Below the pieces are notes generated by a model that was given only the letters and a program-made list of their open reading frames with translations, made no database searches and was not told where the DNA came from. Positions 1-7,514 of a stretch of 64,000 nt of DNA are shown one piece after another. The stretch spans positions 1-64,000 of the forward strand of contig CALMBW010000021.1 of NCBI GenBank assembly GCA_937863385.1. Direction: 5' to 3'. The stretch comes from an uncultured Actinomycetes bacterium (GTDB lineage: Bacteria > Actinomycetota > CADDZG01 > WHSQ01). How positions within the stretch are numbered: the first letter of the stretch is position 1; each line of letters opens with the position of its first letter. The position numbers and the translations under genes are program-made.

Positions 1-158
1 CACACCCGTCGCTGAGACAGCGCCTGGATGTGGGCCAGACGACGGCGTTCGGCGCTTCCCACCTCGGCCGAGCTGTAGTAAAGCCCCATGATCAATGCCG
101 AGCTGGGCAGCTCTTCGAGCCCGTGGCTGCTTGGTCTTTGCATGGTGGAGGTGTCGCT
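1..158 (-). CDS. N-terminal part of an unknown, probably SOS-regulated gene, cut by the left edge
   Basis: An open frame runs off the left edge on the minus strand, and only about 50 residues are visible. TTG at 158 has GAGG six bases upstream. An in-frame ATG lies at 143 without a Shine-Dalgarno sequence. The visible protein reads through LPSSALIMGLYYSSAEVG and then an Arg-rich helix-like stretch (AERRRLAHIQAL). I recognise no family. A second frame starting at ATG 210 is also open to the edge. That ATG overlaps the -10 hexamer of the promoter described next, so it cannot be the start on a transcript from that promoter. Codon choice (TAC, CTG, GCC, GAG) also favours the frame given here. The LexA-type promoter suggests a DNA-damage role, which is inference. 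Confidence 0.45.
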
Positions 159-205
159 CAATGTCCGCCTCGAAGGATTTCCTGGTGGTCCGGTATGTCT
201 CTCTA

Positions 206-235
206 ACCATACTCGAACAGACGTTCGATAGTCAA
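206..235 (-). promoter_or_regulatory. LexA-type promoter: TTGACT-N18-TATGGT with an SOS box in the spacer
   Basis: On the minus strand TTGACT (230-235) and TATGGT (206-211) are separated by 18 bp. The spacer holds a perfect palindrome at 213-228 (TCGAAC-AGAC-GTTCGA). This matches the actinobacterial and Gram-positive SOS box CGAACRNRYGTTCG at every defined position. LexA bound there would block RNA polymerase, and RecA-stimulated LexA cleavage would open the promoter. It drives the gene that leaves the window on the left. Confidence 0.85.
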
Positions 236-297
236 GCGGAAAGTCCATGTCTGGCGGGGTTTTTTCGGGGGTTCGGGATGTGATGGTTGGTTGGCCC

Positions 298-303
298 TAA
301 GCT
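298..303 (+). promoter_or_regulatory. Candidate -10 hexamer (TAAGCT) for a leaderless transcript
   Basis: TAAGCT fits TANNNT and ends six bases before the ATG at 310, so transcription would start at about the first base of the start codon. No Shine-Dalgarno sequence precedes this ATG. Leaderless mRNAs of this form are common in actinobacteria. No clear -35 is visible. Confidence 0.4.
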
Positions 304-309
304 TCGGAC

Positions 310-759
310 ATGAAGCTTCTGGGCGTCGTGGTGGCGATGGTGTCGCTGACTGCGGCGTGTGGCGGAGGGGCCACAGACGAGCCGTTCCCTGCTGCTTGCA
401 ACCTGCCCTCTCCATCTCCGGGTGCCGGCGAGGCAGAGATCCCCGCAGAGCTCGAACTGATCGAGGGGACGGTGGTGCGTTACGTGACCGAGGAAGGCGG
501 TGTCACCGTCTATGCGGTCAACGTGCCGGCCGGGATAGAAGAGATCTACGACACATATCGCGAACGTTTAGATGGCGATCGGTTCGAGCTGATCGACGCC
601 GAGAACGAAGGCTTCGAAGCCGAGCTGTACTGGCGGGACGCCTCCAGCGGTGGCAACGTCGCTTTCCAGGTGCGCAACCCCGGATGCGAGGAAGCGAGCT
701 CGGGGTTCCTGACGCTGGGCAAGGTGCCGTCTCCGGTAGGGCGAGGCGCTCGGCCGTAG
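310..759 (+). CDS. Small lipoprotein of unknown function
   Basis: This 149-residue protein begins with a lipoprotein signal: a short basic start (MKLL), a hydrophobic stretch and the lipobox LTAAC at residues 13-17, then Gly-rich residues. It should be lipidated on Cys17 and anchored on the outer face of the membrane. The mature part is acidic, about 130 residues, with two further Cys (in PAACNLP and NPGCEE) that could form a disulfide. The middle, with YVTEEGGVTVY and the following alternating pattern, suggests a small alpha/beta fold. I recognise no family. It converges on the zinc-ribbon gene that ends at 767. Confidence 0.75.
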   Translation: MKLLGVVVAMVSLTAACGGGATDEPFPAACNLPSPSPGAGEAEIPAELELIEGTVVRYVTEEGGVTVYAVNVPAGIEEIYDTYRERLDGDRFELIDAENEGFEAELYWRDASSGGNVAFQVRNPGCEEASSGFLTLGKVPSPVGRGARP

Positions 760-766
760 CAGGGCT

Positions 767-1060
767 TCAGCGCCGGGAACGCCTCTGAGGGCGGGGTCTC
801 TTGGGGGCGGGAACCTCGTGCACGGTTGCGAAGGTTCTCAGCAGGCGCTCGGAGACGCAGCGGGTGTGCCAATGCTCGTGATCCCAGGGGGGATCGGCAT
901 CCAGATAGCGCACGAATATGTGATCGGCCCCTATACCTAGGGGCTCCCGGCAACTCGGGCAGCGATAGAGCTTGGTAGCGACCGCTGCCGAGAGCAAGAG
1001 ACGTTCTCCCTCGTAGGTTTGCCCCCTCAGGCTGGTACGGCGGGTCGGCAAGCTGATCAC
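767..1060 (-). CDS. Conserved actinobacterial zinc-ribbon-like protein
   Basis: This is a 97-residue protein. After a variable start come LLLSAAVATKLYRCPSC and, 30-odd residues later, HEHWHTRCV; two Cys plus a His/Cys set (CxxC ... HWHxxC) look like one structural zinc site. The C-terminus is a basic tail (PKRPRPQRRSRR). From memory, a short family with YRCPGC...HWHTxCW exists across actinobacteria, sometimes annotated ATP/GTP-binding protein without evidence; this looks like a member. The zinc site and tail would fit nucleic-acid binding, but that is a guess. The start at 1060 is uncertain because no good Shine-Dalgarno sequence was seen. The gene diverges from the S8 protease gene at 1211. 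Confidence 0.65.
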   Translation of the reverse strand: MISLPTRRTSLRGQTYEGERLLLSAAVATKLYRCPSCREPLGIGADHIFVRYLDADPPWDHEHWHTRCVSERLLRTFATVHEVPAPKRPRPQRRSRR

Positions 1061-1210
1061 CGCCGCATCCTCTCAGACCTTCGACCTACCCGGGCTAGTT
1101 ACCAAATCTACCCAGTTGGGCTATCCAGTAATTGGCACCCGATGGCCGATGGAGACGGAGAAGGACCAGCTATAGGCGGTCGGATCACTCCTAACCACGG
1201 AGGTATACGG

Positions 1211-3301
1211 ATGAGAATTGCCTGGGGAGTCAGTTGGGAAGACTCCAAGAAATCGCGGCTACTGGGGATGATGTTGGCCCCTGTGATGCTGCTGTCGCTG
1301 GCCACGCCGTCACAGAGGGTGGCCATGATGCGCGACCTTTCCGACTCCACGACACGGATGGTTTCCGTGATCGTGCAAGAGGTCGATGGGAACGCGAATG
1401 CCGAGGAACTCGTCGCGAGTCTCGGAGGAGAGGTCGAGCTGCAGCTTGACGTGATCAACGGCTTCTCCGCCGAGATCCCCAAAGCGAACCTGCAGCAGTT
1501 GCGCCAAAGCCCTGAGGTAAGGGCCGTCACGCGCAACTACCCCTTGTACGTCCAGAGCGTGAGCGGCGATCTGATCGGTGACGCGACAGGCACGGCCACC
1601 ACCACGGTCGACACGACTACCGATACGGCCACCACCACGGTCGACACGACTACCGATACGGCCACCACCACGGTCGACACGACTACCGACACGGTTACGG
1701 GCACGGTCGATGCGACCGCCGATTCGAGTGGTCCGACCGTCGCAGTGACGACCGAGCCGAGCCCGACTCCGACGACCGAGCCGAGCCCGACTCCGACGAC
1801 CGAGCCAGCGCCTACGGTTACGGGATCCCTCTACGACCTTGCCAAGACCACCGGTGCACGCGCTCTGTGGCGTGACGGGTACTGCGGGCAGGGTGTTGAC
1901 GTGGCTCTGATAGACACCGGTGTGGTTCCCGTCAATGGGTTGACCTATCCGGGCAAGGTCATCAACGGCCCGGACTTCTCGTTCGAGTCGGGCTTCGAGT
2001 CGGTTCGTTACCTCGACACCAACGGTCATGGCACGCACATGGCCGGGATCATCTCTGGTCGTGACGACGGTGTGACCCGTACTAAGTTGGAGGACCCTGA
2101 GGCGTTCATCGGGATGGCCCCGTGCTCCCGCATAGTGAACATCAAGGTGGCATCCGCCTCGGGCGCAACAGATGTATCCCAGGTCCTGGCGGCGATCGGT
2201 TGGGTCATCCAACACCGCAATGACGCCTCGATGGGCCTCAACATCAAGGTCCTGAACCTGTCGTTCGGTACCGACGGAACGCAGGACTACAAGCTGGACC
2301 CGCTGACCTACGCGGTCGAGCGTGCATGGCAGTCCGGCGTGACGGTGGTTGTCGCGGCTGGTAACCAGCAGTTCGGTAACTCTTCGCTGAACAACCCGGC
2401 CTATGACCCCTACGTGATCGCAGTGGGCGCCAACGACACCAAGGGCACTCACGAGATCGATGACGATGAGATCCCGTCCTGGAGCGCCCGCGGAGACAAC
2501 AAGCGCAACCCGGATCTTGTCGCTCCAGGCAAGTCGGTGATCTCACTGCGCAATCCTGGTTCCTACATCGACGAGAACTATGGCAGCACCGGTCGATTCG
2601 GAGAGCGCTTCTTCAAAGGAAGCGGAACCTCTCAGGCCGCGGCCGCCGTCTCGGGGGCGGCTGCACTGATCTACTCACAGCGTCCGACGATCAAGCCCGA
2701 TGAGGTCAAGGCTCTGTTGATGACAACTGCGAAGCGTCTGAAGAACGCGGACGCTACCGCCCAGGGTTCGGGGATGGTGGATCTGAACAAGGCCGCTAAG
2801 GCCTCTACCCCTCAGTCGGTGCAATCGCACCCGCCTGCAACGGGACTGGGTTCGATCGCCGATTCACGCGGCTCCATGGTTCTCACCCTGCCCGATGGCA
2901 CCGTCCTGAACGGTGAGAGGGATGCCCTCGGTGGCGCCTACGATCCTGCCAGCTACGTCCGGTGGATGGGTGCCGGCTGGAGTGGCGCAGGCTGGTCCGG
3001 TGCCGGTTGGTCCGGACAGTCCTGGTCCGGTGCTGGGTGGTCCGGCGCAGGCTGGTCCGGTGCTGGGTGGTCCGCAGCGGGCTGGTCCGGTGCCGGCTGG
3101 AGTGGCGCAGGCTGGTCCGGCGCCGGTTGGTCCGGTGCAGGCTGGAGTGGCGCAGGCTGGTCCGGTGCCGGCTGGAGTGGCAAGTCCTGGTCCGGCGCCG
3201 GCTGGAGTGGTGCCGGCTGGTCCGGCGCAGGCTGGAGTGGCGCAGGCTGGAGTGGCGCAGGCTGGTCCGGTGCCGGTTGGTCCGGTGCTGGCTGGAGTTG
3301 A
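1211..3301 (+). CDS. Secreted subtilisin-like (S8) protease with AGWSG-repeat tail, copy 1
   Basis: This 696-residue protein starts at ATG 1211, where GGAGGT sits six bases upstream; the frame is open further upstream, but only this start gives an N-terminus matching its neighbour. Order of parts: N-terminal motif (IAWGVSWEDSKKSRLL) leading into a hydrophobic signal segment; an inhibitor-I9-like prodomain (VSVIVQEVDG ... GFSAEIP); a Thr-rich linker of short tandem repeats; the S8 catalytic domain with Asp235 (ALIDTGV), His273 (GHGTHMAGI), Asn in AAGN and Ser474 (GTSQAAA); then about 22 AGWSG-type pentads to the stop. The triad is intact, so an active extracellular protease is expected. The tail probably binds or packs on a surface, which is inference. 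A strong terminator follows. Confidence 0.9.
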   Translation: MRIAWGVSWEDSKKSRLLGMMLAPVMLLSLATPSQRVAMMRDLSDSTTRMVSVIVQEVDGNANAEELVASLGGEVELQLDVINGFSAEIPKANLQQLRQSPEVRAVTRNYPLYVQSVSGDLIGDATGTATTTVDTTTDTATTTVDTTTDTATTTVDTTTDTVTGTVDATADSSGPTVAVTTEPSPTPTTEPSPTPTTEPAPTVTGSLYDLAKTTGARALWRDGYCGQGVDVALIDTGVVPVNGLTYPGKVINGPDFSFESGFESVRYLDTNGHGTHMAGIISGRDDGVTRTKLEDPEAFIGMAPCSRIVNIKVASASGATDVSQVLAAIGWVIQHRNDASMGLNIKVLNLSFGTDGTQDYKLDPLTYAVERAWQSGVTVVVAAGNQQFGNSSLNNPAYDPYVIAVGANDTKGTHEIDDDEIPSWSARGDNKRNPDLVAPGKSVISLRNPGSYIDENYGSTGRFGERFFKGSGTSQAAAAVSGAAALIYSQRPTIKPDEVKALLMTTAKRLKNADATAQGSGMVDLNKAAKASTPQSVQSHPPATGLGSIADSRGSMVLTLPDGTVLNGERDALGGAYDPASYVRWMGAGWSGAGWSGAGWSGQSWSGAGWSGAGWSGAGWSAAGWSGAGWSGAGWSGAGWSGAGWSGAGWSGAGWSGKSWSGAGWSGAGWSGAGWSGAGWSGAGWSGAGWSGAGWS
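1595..1693 (+). repeat. Three in-frame copies of a 33-bp repeat (ATTTVDTTTDT)
   Basis: Three head-to-tail 33-bp units differ by only one base, in the third copy. They encode 11-residue units in the linker between the prodomain and the catalytic domain of S8 protease copy 1. Copy 2 lacks this linker. The near-identity points to recent slippage or recombination. Confidence 0.9.
1751..1798 (+). repeat. Two in-frame copies of a 24-bp repeat (TEPSPTPT)
   Basis: Two identical 24-bp units encode a Pro/Thr/Ser-rich spacer just before the catalytic domain of S8 protease copy 1. Such spacers are usually flexible and may be glycosylated. Confidence 0.85.
2972..3298 (+). repeat. AGWSG pentapeptide array, about 22 units (15-bp period)
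   Basis: The 15-bp units encode AGWSG with rare variants QSWSG, KSWSG and AGWSA. The Ser codon alternates between TCC and AGT, and the Ala and Gly codons vary. The unit is therefore conserved more at protein level than at DNA level, although blocks of near-identical units show local duplication. Confidence 0.95.
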
Positions 3302-3326
3302 TAGAACCGGCAACCACGTGATCCAG

Positions 3327-3354
3327 AACGGGGCCCTGCGGGGCCCCGTTTTTT
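3327..3354 (+). terminator. Intrinsic terminator after S8 protease copy 1
   Basis: A 10-bp perfect stem (AACGGGGCCC / GGGCCCCGTT, loop TGCG at 3337-3340) is followed directly by a T run (TTTTTT including the stem end). It separates the transcripts of the two S8 genes. Confidence 0.95.
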
Positions 3355-3384
3355 CTGCTCAAGTTCACACCCCGAAGTGCCGAA

Positions 3385-3394
3385 CCTACGTAGG
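3385..3394. promoter_or_regulatory. 10-bp perfect palindrome CCTACGTAGG upstream of S8 copy 2
   Basis: The self-complementary decamer sits 38 bp before the start codon, in the only intergenic gap that can hold a promoter for copy 2. It could be an operator for a dimeric regulator. I found no second copy upstream of S8 copy 1. Confidence 0.3.
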
Positions 3395-3432
3395 GGAGCG
3401 TCAACCGTTCGACCGAGGGGAGTAGTTGCAGT

Positions 3433-5355
3433 ATGAGCATCGTGTACGGGGTGACCTGGGACGACCACAAGAAGGGGCGGCTTCTGGCTGGATTCATGTG
3501 CGCCCTCTTGTTATCTACGTTCTTTTCGACCGCAACGCCGCAAGAGATCTCACGCCTGGTTGGAGTCATCGTCCGTGAAGCCCCTGGAGCCGGTGACGCA
3601 CCAGAGCAGGCCGTGCGCGATCTCGGCGGACGTGTGGGCGCGCAGGTCGGCCTGATCCAGGGTTTCACGGCGGAGGTGCCCGCAGACTCGATCGACAACC
3701 TTCGTGCGACGAACGGCGTCATCGACGTCGCTACGAGTCGTCCGATCAAGCTCCTGTCGTCCGAGGATGATTACAGCGAGGCCGACGGGGCGCTGCCCAA
3801 CGTGGCCAAGCAGATCCGGGCCGACAAGATGTGGGAGGACGGCTACACGGGAGCCGGGGTGGACGTCGCACTGATCGACTCCGGACTGGTGCCGGTGGAG
3901 GGACTGCGTACTCCCGGCAAGGTCGTTAACGGACCCGATCTTTCTTTCGAGCAAGGCTCAGACGCGCTGCGTTACATGGACACCTTCGGCCACGGTACGC
4001 ACATCGGCGGGATCATCGCCGGTAAGGACACCGGCGCGGAGGCAGGCGCTGACGGCGATGATGACGGCGATGATGACGGCGACGATAGCGACGAGACCGG
4101 ATTCATGGGGATCGCGCCGGATGCACGCTTGATCAACATCAAGGTTGCCAATGCGATGGGCGCTGCCGACGTGTCGCAAGTCATCGTTGCGCTTGACTGG
4201 ATCGTCGAGCACCGCAACGACAACGGACTGAACATCCGAGTCGTCAATCTTTCCTTCGGCACCGATGGTGTTCAGGACTACCGCGTCGACCCGTTGACCT
4301 ATGCCGTTGAGCAGGCCTGGAAGCACGGGATCGTCGTGGTCGCAGCGGCCGGTAACACCGGCTATGGCACGCAGAAGCTGAACAACCCCGCCTATGACCC
4401 CTACGTGATAGCGGTCGGGGCGACCGACGAGAAGGGAAAGAGCACGCCCGACTGGTCCAGCCGCGGTGACGGGATACGCAACCCCGACATATCGGCCCCC
4501 GGCAAGTCGGTCGTGAGCCTGAGAAGTCCAGGATCACAGATCGATCTCGAACACTCGAGTACCGGCGCCGTCGGCGATCGCTTCTTCAAAGGAAGCGGAA
4601 CGTCTCAGGCTGCCGCGGTGGTGTCGGGTGCAGCCGCGCTGCTACTGTCGCAACGTCCGGAGCTGACCCCGGACCAGGTGAAGGCACTGCTGACTAGTAC
4701 CGCCGACAAGATGAAGAGTGGCGACCCCATAGCGCAAGGCGCAGGTCTGGTTGATCTGAAGGAAGCCTCTCGAGCGCCTACGCCGAACGCCGTGCAAATC
4801 TGGGAGCCCTCAACCGGCCTCGGGTCGCTGGAAGCGGCTCGCGGATCCCTCCACGTGATATCCCCCGAGGGCGTCGTTCTCGAAGGCGAGCAGGACATCT
4901 TCGGTAACCCCTGGGACGGAGCCGGTTGGTCGATCGCCAGCGCTTCCGGAACTGCTTGGTCCGGAGCCGGTTGGTCCGGCGCAGGCTGGAGCGGCGCCGG
5001 TTGGTCCGGCGCAGGCTGGAGCGGCGCCGGTTGGTCCGGCGCAGGCTGGTCGGGCGCAGGCTGGAGTGAATCCGGCTGGGACGCTGCCGGATGGTCGGGT
5101 GTTCCCTGGAACGGCGCCGGTTGGTCCGGAGCCGGTTGGTCGGGCGCCGGATGGAGCGGCGCAGGTTGGAGCGGCGCTGGTTGGTCCGGCGCAGGCTGGT
5201 CCGGCGCAGGCTGGTCGGGCGCGGGCTGGTCGGGCGCGGGCTGGTCGGGCGCAGGCTGGTCGGGCGCGGGCTGGTCGGGAGCCGGTTGGTCCGGAGCCGG
5301 TTGGTCCGGAGCCGGTTGGTCCGGAGCCGGCTGGTCCGGAGCAGGATGGTCGTGA
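3433..5355 (+). CDS. Secreted subtilisin-like (S8) protease with AGWSG-repeat tail, copy 2
   Basis: This 640-residue paralogue of the preceding gene starts at ATG 3433 with GAGGGGAG about ten bases upstream. The N-terminal motif (IVYGVTWDDHKKGRLL) matches copy 1 and leads into a hydrophobic signal segment. An I9-like prodomain (VGVIVREAPG ... GFTAEVP) follows without the Thr-rich linker. The catalytic domain has Asp149 (ALIDSGL), His187 (GHGTHIGGI), AAGN and Ser391 (GTSQAAA). It carries an acidic Asp/Gly insertion (DGDDDGDDDGDD) between the His and the FMGIAPDA segment, at the position where copy 1 has a short Lys/Glu stretch. The acidic loop could bind calcium, which S8 enzymes commonly need. 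The tail has about 26 AGWSG-type pentads with some irregular ones. Confidence 0.9.
   Translation: MSIVYGVTWDDHKKGRLLAGFMCALLLSTFFSTATPQEISRLVGVIVREAPGAGDAPEQAVRDLGGRVGAQVGLIQGFTAEVPADSIDNLRATNGVIDVATSRPIKLLSSEDDYSEADGALPNVAKQIRADKMWEDGYTGAGVDVALIDSGLVPVEGLRTPGKVVNGPDLSFEQGSDALRYMDTFGHGTHIGGIIAGKDTGAEAGADGDDDGDDDGDDSDETGFMGIAPDARLINIKVANAMGAADVSQVIVALDWIVEHRNDNGLNIRVVNLSFGTDGVQDYRVDPLTYAVEQAWKHGIVVVAAAGNTGYGTQKLNNPAYDPYVIAVGATDEKGKSTPDWSSRGDGIRNPDISAPGKSVVSLRSPGSQIDLEHSSTGAVGDRFFKGSGTSQAAAVVSGAAALLLSQRPELTPDQVKALLTSTADKMKSGDPIAQGAGLVDLKEASRAPTPNAVQIWEPSTGLGSLEAARGSLHVISPEGVVLEGEQDIFGNPWDGAGWSIASASGTAWSGAGWSGAGWSGAGWSGAGWSGAGWSGAGWSGAGWSESGWDAAGWSGVPWNGAGWSGAGWSGAGWSGAGWSGAGWSGAGWSGAGWSGAGWSGAGWSGAGWSGAGWSGAGWSGAGWSGAGWSGAGWSGAGWS
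4921..5352 (+). repeat. AGWSG pentapeptide array of S8 copy 2 (regular from 4966)
   Basis: The 15-bp period runs from 4966 to the stop, about 26 units, after a degenerate lead-in from 4921. Irregular units occur near 5065-5115 (ESGWD, VPWNG). The last units are nearly identical at DNA level, which shows recent unit duplication at the 3' end. Copy 2 uses TCC and TCG for Ser where copy 1 often uses AGT, so the two arrays have expanded independently. Confidence 0.95.
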
Positions 5356-5363
5356 AGTGCAGG

Positions 5364-5427
5364 GGTCAGAGCTAGGCGTCTGACCTAAACCGAGGGCCCT
5401 GAAAGGCCGATGGGATAGAGACATCGG
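5364..5427 (+). other. Structured leader with three hairpins before the histidine kinase
   Basis: Three stems lie between the S8 stop and the kinase start: GGTCAG/CTGACC (5364-5369 with 5380-5385), GGCC/GGCC (5395-5398 with 5405-5408) and CCGATG/CATCGG (5407-5412 with 5422-5427). The second and third overlap by two bases, so they are mutually exclusive at the edge. A Shine-Dalgarno AAAGGA (5429-5434) follows directly. No T run is present. It matches no riboswitch class I recognise. It could be a regulated leader, or simply the end structure of the S8 transcript. Confidence 0.4.
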
Positions 5428-5440
5428 CAAAGGACCGCAG

Positions 5441-7441
5441 ATGACCCAGAAGGAAAGCTCCGGGGCGAGAAAGAGCTTCCAGTGGCTCCGGAACAATGGC
5501 ACCGCACGGGTGTGGGGCTTGAACGCCCTTATCGTCGCGTGCGCGGCTCTCGTCGTCGTGGTGCTCGTACCGAGTCGGTCCTCACTCGTCCCGCCCTTCA
5601 CCATCCCGCTTCCCCTGATGGTCGCGGTGGCGTTCCTGGGCGAGAGTTTGGTGGTCCATCTCCAGTTCAAGCGGGACGCCTACTCGTTCTCGCTTTCGGA
5701 GATGACCGTGATCTTCGGGCTCTTCTTCGCCACTCCGGAAACGTTGATCGTCGGCCAGCTGGTGGGATCGGGACTGGCCCTGGTGGTACGCCGGCAGTCG
5801 CTCTTGAAGGTCGTCTTCAACGTTTCCCACTACGTGCTCGAGGCGGCCCTTGCAACGGTGATTTTCAACGCTATCGCGGACAGTGGAACGGGGATCGGGG
5901 CACGGTCCTGGCTCGGCGCATTCCTCGCCGCGTTCAGCGCGATGTTCGTCAGCATCTGGATGGTCGCCTTCGCCATCTCTTTGTCCGAAGGACGCCTGCG
6001 CCTCGACACGGTGCCGACAAGTTTCATGTACGGCGGTGCCGTGATGGCAACGAACATCAGTCTTGCCCTGATCGGGGTGGAGACCTTGTGGTTGAAGCCG
6101 GAGGCGGCCTGGCTCCTCGTCGTTCCGGTACTGCTGCTGTTCATGTCCTACCGCGCCTACCTGAGTCAGCGTGAGAAGAGGGAAACCGTCGAGCTCCTGT
6201 ACGAGTCCTCCCGATCTGTGCAGCACTCCCGGTCGGGAGAGCAAGCGATCATCACTCTGTTGACGCAGGCACGCGAGATGTTCCGGGCCGAGACGGCTCA
6301 ACTGACGATCTTTTCCGAGGACGAAGAATGCATCGCGTACCGGACGACTCTAGGACCGGGGGAGATCGCAGATGTGATGCAGCGGGTGGAGCTCAATCCC
6401 CGTGAGGGTGTGTGGGCGCGCGTTGCGTCCGAAGATAAAGCCATCTTGATCCCGCGACCGATCGAGAACGAGCGTTTGCGTCTGCATTTCGCAGCCCGCC
6501 ACATCTTCAAGGACGCCATGGTGGCTCCCCTCTCCGGCGGAGACGGAGTTATAGGGACGCTGTTGGTGGGAGATCGTCTCGGCGAGGTCAGCACGTTCGA
6601 CCAAGAGGACCTCAAGATGTTCGAAACCCTCGCTAACCATGCATCGGTTTCACTGGAGAACGCTCGCCTGGTTGACCGGTTGAAGGAGTCTCTTGCTCAC
6701 CTAACCGAGATGAACCGATTGAAGGACGATTTCGTCGCTGCCGTTTCGCACGAGCTGCGGACACCATTGACGTCGATCCAGGGCTACGTGAAAACCTTGT
6801 TGCGGCCCGAGATGCGCGACTATGACCCCGACGCTCAGGTGTCATTCCTTGAGGCGGTCGATCGTCAGAGTGAACGGTTGCGCAGCCTGATCGAGGATCT
6901 TCTGGTCGTGGCCCGGCTCGACGCTCATGAAGTAAGTCCTACCTGGATGCCTGTGAACGTCGAACGCGTAGCAGATCGTGTGCTCGTCGAGTTGCGAGAC
7001 CGCGCATCCGAACACGAGCTATCGATGGAGGTTCCTGCAGATATCCCGACCGTTGAGAGTGACGAGGGCAAGATCCAGCAGATCGTCACCAACCTCGTGG
7101 ACAACGCCTGCAAGTACTCCCCGAGCGGCACCAAGGTCCGGATCACGGGTCAGGTCGAAGGTGATGGCGTCACCATCTCGGTAGTGGACCAGGGAAACGG
7201 CATCCCGTTGGACCAACACGAGCGGATCTTCGATCGCTTCTATCAGGTGGATCAATCCTCGACCCGCAAGGTCGGTGGGACCGGGTTGGGTCTCTACCTG
7301 TGCCGTCGCTTGGCCGAGGCTCTGGGGGGCCGGGTCTGGCTCGAACGCTCGGATGAGAGCGGGTCGACGTTCAGTCTGTGGGTTCCCAGCCAGCCTCCGG
7401 TGGCACCACCGATACGTACCAGTCACTCGGCTCCCGCCTGA
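5441..7441 (+). CDS. Membrane-bound GAF-domain sensor histidine kinase (orphan)
   Basis: In this 666-residue protein, residues 25-240 hold about seven to eight hydrophobic segments that form a membrane sensor domain. A GAF-like domain follows (about 260-410, ending ETLANHASVSLENARLVDRL), with a short coiled-coil linker. The HisKA domain has phospho-acceptor His437 in AVSHELRTPL. The ATPase domain shows the N box (NLVDNACKYSP, Asn555), G1 (DQGNGIP), F box (FDRFYQVD) and G2 (GGTGLGLYLC). All catalytic motifs are present. No response regulator lies next to it, so its partner is elsewhere. It is read in the same direction as the S8 proteases and may sense the cell surface, but only position suggests that. 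Confidence 0.9.
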   Translation: MTQKESSGARKSFQWLRNNGTARVWGLNALIVACAALVVVVLVPSRSSLVPPFTIPLPLMVAVAFLGESLVVHLQFKRDAYSFSLSEMTVIFGLFFATPETLIVGQLVGSGLALVVRRQSLLKVVFNVSHYVLEAALATVIFNAIADSGTGIGARSWLGAFLAAFSAMFVSIWMVAFAISLSEGRLRLDTVPTSFMYGGAVMATNISLALIGVETLWLKPEAAWLLVVPVLLLFMSYRAYLSQREKRETVELLYESSRSVQHSRSGEQAIITLLTQAREMFRAETAQLTIFSEDEECIAYRTTLGPGEIADVMQRVELNPREGVWARVASEDKAILIPRPIENERLRLHFAARHIFKDAMVAPLSGGDGVIGTLLVGDRLGEVSTFDQEDLKMFETLANHASVSLENARLVDRLKESLAHLTEMNRLKDDFVAAVSHELRTPLTSIQGYVKTLLRPEMRDYDPDAQVSFLEAVDRQSERLRSLIEDLLVVARLDAHEVSPTWMPVNVERVADRVLVELRDRASEHELSMEVPADIPTVESDEGKIQQIVTNLVDNACKYSPSGTKVRITGQVEGDGVTISVVDQGNGIPLDQHERIFDRFYQVDQSSTRKVGGTGLGLYLCRRLAEALGGRVWLERSDESGSTFSLWVPSQPPVAPPIRTSHSAPA

Positions 7442-7514
7442 TACCTCGCCGCTCTCTGTAAGCACGGTTCTTTTTCGTCGCGCCCCTTGCGGGAATAGCC
7501 GGGTCCTGGGCAAA

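Noticed and set aside
1-210. Alternative left-edge frame starting at ATG 210
   Set aside because: This ATG overlaps the -10 hexamer TATGGT of the LexA-type promoter and so would not be on the transcript. Its codon use also declines in the second half.
291-788. Arg-rich open frame overlapping the small lipoprotein
   Set aside because: It is a shadow in another frame. The lipoprotein frame has a signal peptide, lipobox and better codon use.
2864-3749. Several long open frames on both strands across the AGWSG arrays
   Set aside because: They are low-complexity shadows produced by the 15-bp repeats (for example Pro/Ala/Gln or Arg/Leu periodic translations). Only the S8 frame joins a catalytic domain.
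2972-5352. CRISPR-like regular repeats
   Set aside because: The 15-bp period has no unique spacers and encodes in-frame AGWSG units.
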